A stretch of 8,603 nucleotides of DNA, from contig WLEH01000030.1 of the NCBI GenBank assembly GCA_009704345.1, positions 1 to 8,603 of the forward strand. Reading direction: 5' to 3'. The position numbers were made by a program, and so were the translations under genes. The notes beneath the pieces were generated by a model. That model was not told the origin of the DNA. It ran no database searches and saw only the letters and a list, made by a program, of their open reading frames with translations. Shown in pieces: positions 6,865 to 8,603 of the stretch; the first letter of the stretch is position 1; every line of letters begins with the position of its first letter. The DNA comes from Actinomycetota bacterium (GTDB taxonomy: Bacteria > Actinomycetota > Actinomycetes > S36-B12 > UBA5976).

Positions 6865-7176
6865 TTGGTCACTTTCAACTGGCCTGATACCGCCGTGGGA
6901 TTCACCTTGGTGGACTGGCGAGCCGACGCCGCTTGTGCTGACATTGATGCTGAGCTGCTGTTTTCAACCGCAGCGGAACAACATGCAATTAAGCGGGTCT
7001 GTCGGCAATGCCCAGTTGTTACGGAATGTCTGATTGAATCATTAGACAACCGGATTCAATTTGGGGTGTGGGGTGGGTTAACTGAGCGGGAACGTCGAGT
7101 TTTGTTGCGCAAGCATCCCAATCGAAGCTCGTGGCGGGAACTGATTGAAACCAGCCCCACTACCCAGTTGGCGTAA
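6865..7176 (+). CDS. whiB4: WhiB-family iron-sulfur regulator, WhiB4/WblA-like
   Basis: A 103-residue (TTG start) WhiB protein. These actinobacterial proteins bind a [4Fe-4S] cluster and act in redox sensing and transcription, often with the main sigma factor. The four cluster ligands are Cys24, Cys46, Cys49 and Cys55 in the C-x21-C-x2-C-x5-C pattern. DWRADAAC precedes the first ligand, the GVWGG turn is at 67-71, and a basic C-terminal segment follows (TERERRVLLRKHP). The stretch LDNRIQFGVWGG continuing to the HP and SW residues resembles WhiB4/WblA more than WhiB1, from memory. Its position beside a ponA2-like gene also matches M. tuberculosis whiB4. The start is uncertain: TTG 6865 is the longest choice and GTG 6895 is possible. 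Neither has the TANNNT-plus-six signal of the neighbours; the inverted repeat abuts the TTG. Confidence 0.92.
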   Translation: MVTFNWPDTAVGFTLVDWRADAACADIDAELLFSTAAEQHAIKRVCRQCPVVTECLIESLDNRIQFGVWGGLTERERRVLLRKHPNRSSWRELIETSPTTQLA

Positions 7177-7183
7177 GACCGAT

Positions 7184-7189
7184 TAGATT
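7184..7189 (+). promoter_or_regulatory. Leaderless-type -10 box (TAGATT) for the DUF4177-RidA pair
   Basis: TAGATT is followed by TAGCAG and then the ATG at 7196, again TANNNT plus six bases. It lies in the 19-bp gap after the whiB stop, so the DUF4177-RidA pair may have its own transcript besides any read-through from whiB. Confidence 0.55.
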
Positions 7190-7195
7190 TAGCAG

Positions 7196-7351
7196 ATGAA
7201 GAAATATGAATACGCCACCGTGCCACTGCTAGTTCATGCCACCAAGCAAATCCTGGACACTTGGGGAGAAGATGGCTGGGAGCTAGTGCAAGTTGTACCT
7301 GGCATGAATCCAGAAAATATGGTTGCTTACTTGAAACGAGAAAAAGCATGA
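7196..7351 (+). CDS. DUF4177 family small protein (51 residues)
   Basis: This small cytoplasmic protein begins MKKYEYATVPLL and continues through HATKQILDTWGEDGWELVQVV (about residues 14-34) to VAYLKREKA. The pattern of an N-terminal strand, a helix, the GWELV strand and a final AYLKR strand is the DUF4177 signature, and the length is normal for the family. As recalled, a closely similar protein (Rv3678A) lies next to the ridA-like gene in M. tuberculosis. Its stop overlaps the RidA start as ATGA (7348-7351), so the pair is probably translationally coupled. A TAGATT box six bases upstream supports the ATG. The biochemical function is unknown; conserved pairing suggests a shared role with RidA, which is inference. 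Confidence 0.85.
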   Translation: MKKYEYATVPLLVHATKQILDTWGEDGWELVQVVPGMNPENMVAYLKREKA

Positions 7352-7809
7352 CTAAGTGGAGCAAGAAGTTAGCTGAGCTTGGCATTGAGTTGCCAGAAGT
7401 TGCAAAACCAGTTGCCGCATATGTGCCGGCAGTAAAAGCAGGTCGTCAGGTATACACCTCAGGTCAGCTACCAATGCGAAATGGTGAGTTGATGGCGGTC
7501 GGTCATGTTGGCGTTAGTGTCACAATCGAAGAAGCAAATGCCTGCGCTAGACAGTGTGCACTTAATGCACTTGCTGCAATTAATAGTGTGGTTGATCTAA
7601 ATAAGATTGAACAAATTGTGAAAGTAACTGGCTTTATCTCTGGCGGACCAGATTTCACCCAGCAAAGTGCCATCATGAATGGCGCGAGCGATCTACTGTT
7701 AGAAATTTTTGGTGATGCTGGCAAGCATGCCCGAACATCAATCGGTGTTGCTAGTTTGCCGCTGGGAGCACCAGTTGAAGTTGAGTTACTGGTTCGGTTA
7801 GCTGATTAA
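7348..7809 (+). CDS. RidA family protein (YjgF/YER057c/UK114; reactive imine deaminase type)
   Basis: A 153-residue protein with the RidA fold: YVPAVKAGRQVYTSGQLP at about 25-42, GHVGVSVTIEEANACARQC at about 52-70, and HARTSIGVASLPLGAPVEVELL at about 127-148. Arg129 corresponds to the arginine that binds the substrate carboxylate in RidA, and Glu144 to the acidic residue near the active site, so catalytic competence is plausible. RidA proteins trimerise and hydrolyse reactive enamine/imine intermediates made by PLP enzymes; some subfamilies have other substrates. The family is firm, the exact substrate is not. The ATG at 7348 overlaps the DUF4177 stop; an upstream in-frame TTG at 7261 would run through the DUF4177 gene and is unlikely. 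The TAA stop is shared with the opposing crp stop. Confidence 0.92.
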   Translation: MTKWSKKLAELGIELPEVAKPVAAYVPAVKAGRQVYTSGQLPMRNGELMAVGHVGVSVTIEEANACARQCALNALAAINSVVDLNKIEQIVKVTGFISGGPDFTQQSAIMNGASDLLLEIFGDAGKHARTSIGVASLPLGAPVEVELLVRLAD

Positions 7810-8480
7810 TGCGCGCGGCGCTTTAATCGGTCAATATCTAAAATCAAAACTGATTTCTGCTCTAGCAAAATCCAACCGCGCTGACCAAAATCTGCGAGCG
7901 CTTTATTAACAGTTTCGCGCGATGCGCCAACGAGTTGAGCTAATTCCTCTTGAGTTAGATCGTGATTGACGCGCATGCCATTTCCTTCGTGCTCGCCAAA
8001 CTTCTTTGCTAATTCAATTAGTGCTTTAGCAACTCGTCCAGGCACGTCAGTGAAAACTAAATCGCTGAGTGAATCATGCGATTTGCGCATTCGTCGAGCA
8101 AGTGCACGAAGTAGTCCAATTGCAACTTCAGGTCGGCCCGTGAGCCATGGTTGCAGCGCGTCATTTGCCAGACCGAGCAAAGTCACGTCAGTTAGCGCAA
8201 CTGCAGTTGCTTGCCTTGGGCTTGGATCAAATAGTGATAACTCGCCAAACATTTCGCCAGGGCCAAGCACCGCAAACATGTTTTCCCGGCCATCATCAGC
8301 TTGTGTTCCTAATTTAACTTTTCCTTGCATCACGACATACAGCCGATCGCCCGGATCTCCTTCAGCAAAAATTACTGCGCCTCGAACAGCCTTGTGCTCG
8401 GTCATGGAAGCTCGAAGCGCTTGAGCTGCTTCTTCATCCAGCGCTGAAAACAACAATGCCCCACGCAATGCGTTATCCAT
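7806..8480 (-). CDS. crp: Crp/Fnr family transcriptional regulator (cAMP receptor type)
   Basis: A 224-residue regulator, the length I recall for M. tuberculosis Crp (Rv3676). The cyclic-nucleotide domain covers about 1-115: GDPGDRLYVVMQGKVKLG near 41-58, and the phosphate-binding cassette MFGELSLFDPSPRQATA at 77-93 with Gly79, Glu80 and Arg89. The dimer helix includes RALARRMRKSHDSL (about 125-138). A helix-turn-helix lies at about 174-198 (DLTQEELAQLVGASRETVNKAL). Position 90 is Gln where Thr or Ser normally contacts cAMP phosphate, and position 135 is His. I chose the ATG at 8480 over 8486 because MDNALRGALLF aligns with the mycobacterial start and because GAAACT lies six bases upstream. 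It converges on the RidA gene and is divergent from the probable nth gene, as in other actinobacteria. Targets cannot be inferred; no palindromic Crp site was seen in its own promoter. Confidence 0.93.
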   Translation of the reverse strand: MDNALRGALLFSALDEEAAQALRASMTEHKAVRGAVIFAEGDPGDRLYVVMQGKVKLGTQADDGRENMFAVLGPGEMFGELSLFDPSPRQATAVALTDVTLLGLANDALQPWLTGRPEVAIGLLRALARRMRKSHDSLSDLVFTDVPGRVAKALIELAKKFGEHEGNGMRVNHDLTQEELAQLVGASRETVNKALADFGQRGWILLEQKSVLILDIDRLKRRAH

Positions 8481-8486
8481 AGCCAT

Positions 8487-8492
8487 AGTTTC
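8487..8492 (-). promoter_or_regulatory. Possible weak -10 box (GAAACT) for crp
   Basis: On the minus strand GAAACT precedes the ATG at 8480 by six bases (ATGGCT). It shares A2 and T6 with TANNNT but lacks the first T. A TAGGCG just upstream (8492-8497) is an alternative that lacks the final T. Weak evidence, mainly spacing. Confidence 0.28.
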
Positions 8493-8518
8493 GCCTATCC
8501 CAATTGTGAATCTGCCTC

Positions 8519-8524
8519 TACCCT
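8519..8524 (+). promoter_or_regulatory. Leaderless-type -10 box (TACCCT) for the probable nth gene
   Basis: TACCCT is followed by CAGTGC and the GTG at 8531: the same TANNNT, six bases, start codon geometry. It supports the GTG as the first codon of the gene at the right edge. Confidence 0.5.
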
Positions 8525-8530
8525 CAGTGC

Positions 8531-8603
8531 GTGGCTAAAAAAACCAATAACCGCGGTGGCGCAGATCCAAAGCAAGCAGCGCAGATTCTACGCGCACTGC
8601 GCA
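8531..8603 (+). CDS. nth: Probable endonuclease III (Nth), N-terminal fragment
   Basis: Twenty-four codons are visible from the GTG at 8531: a basic tail (MAKKTNNRGG), then DPKQAAQILRALR, which resembles the first helix of endonuclease III before the conserved catalytic core. The core itself is outside the window. The name rests largely on synteny, because crp and nth are neighbours in mycobacteria and streptomycetes, plus the N-terminal pattern. Nth is an iron-sulfur DNA glycosylase/AP lyase that removes oxidised pyrimidines. The gene is divergent from crp, and a TACCCT box lies six bases before the GTG. Confidence 0.6.
   Translation, partial: MAKKTNNRGGADPKQAAQILRALR

Noticed and set aside
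7261..7347. N-terminal extension of the RidA gene to a TTG at 7261
   Set aside because: It would run in another frame across the DUF4177 gene, lacks RidA similarity, and the ATG at 7348 gives a normal RidA N-terminus with an ATGA overlap.
7966..8424. A 152-codon open frame antisense to crp
   Set aside because: It lies wholly inside the firmly identified crp gene on the other strand, starts with TTG, is rich in Ser/Arg/Pro with no recognisable motif, and looks like a codon-bias shadow.
8504..8509. TTGTGA resembling a Crp half-site between crp and nth
   Set aside because: The matching TCACA half is absent at the required six-base spacing, so autoregulation through a classical Crp palindrome is not supported.

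Overview
This window looks like chromosomal DNA from a streamlined, fairly low-GC actinobacterium, for example a freshwater acI/Nanopelagicales-type lineage. Four things support this. It encodes a WhiB-family iron-sulfur regulator. Its gene order closely matches the nth-crp-ridA-DUF4177-whiB4-ponA2-phosphoesterase neighbourhood of Mycobacterium tuberculosis (roughly Rv3674c to Rv3683) and the wblA region of Streptomyces, both recalled from memory. Its base composition looks to be in the mid-40s percent GC by eye. Its genes are packed with overlaps and gaps mostly under 100 bp. I saw no tRNA, rRNA, CRISPR array, insertion sequence or phage gene, and no gene-free stretch as long as 300 bp.

Left third (1-3183, minus strand): a two-gene export operon. 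The first gene encodes an unusual 824-residue protein: a secreted-type serine alpha/beta hydrolase (peptidase S15/CocE-like), then one membrane helix, then a complete ABC ATPase. Its stop codon overlaps the start of an ABC-2 type permease that runs off the window. Together they suggest an exporter whose motor is covalently tied to an extracytoplasmic hydrolase.

Middle (3287-6786): a membrane-anchored metallophosphoesterase (minus) is divergent from a YqeY protein (plus). YqeY converges end-to-end on a bifunctional class A penicillin-binding protein (minus). The penicillin-binding protein has an intact transpeptidase triad, but two substitutions at usually conserved positions of its glycosyltransferase domain.

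Right third (6865-8603): a WhiB4/WblA-like regulator, a 51-residue DUF4177 protein and a RidA-family protein lie on the plus strand. They converge on a Crp-type regulator (minus), which is divergent from the start of a probable endonuclease III gene at the right edge.

Two architectural rules recur. First, several genes carry a TANNNT box, then exactly six bases, then the start codon. This is the geometry of actinobacterial leaderless transcripts, and it helped choose several starts. Second, both convergent gene pairs end in the same shared TTAA, with TAA read on each strand and no room for a terminator. The genes appear to cover cell-wall synthesis, redox or nucleotide-responsive regulation, metabolite damage control and export. 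Apart from the two apparent operons (hydrolase-ATPase/permease and DUF4177/RidA), I see no single pathway joining them.
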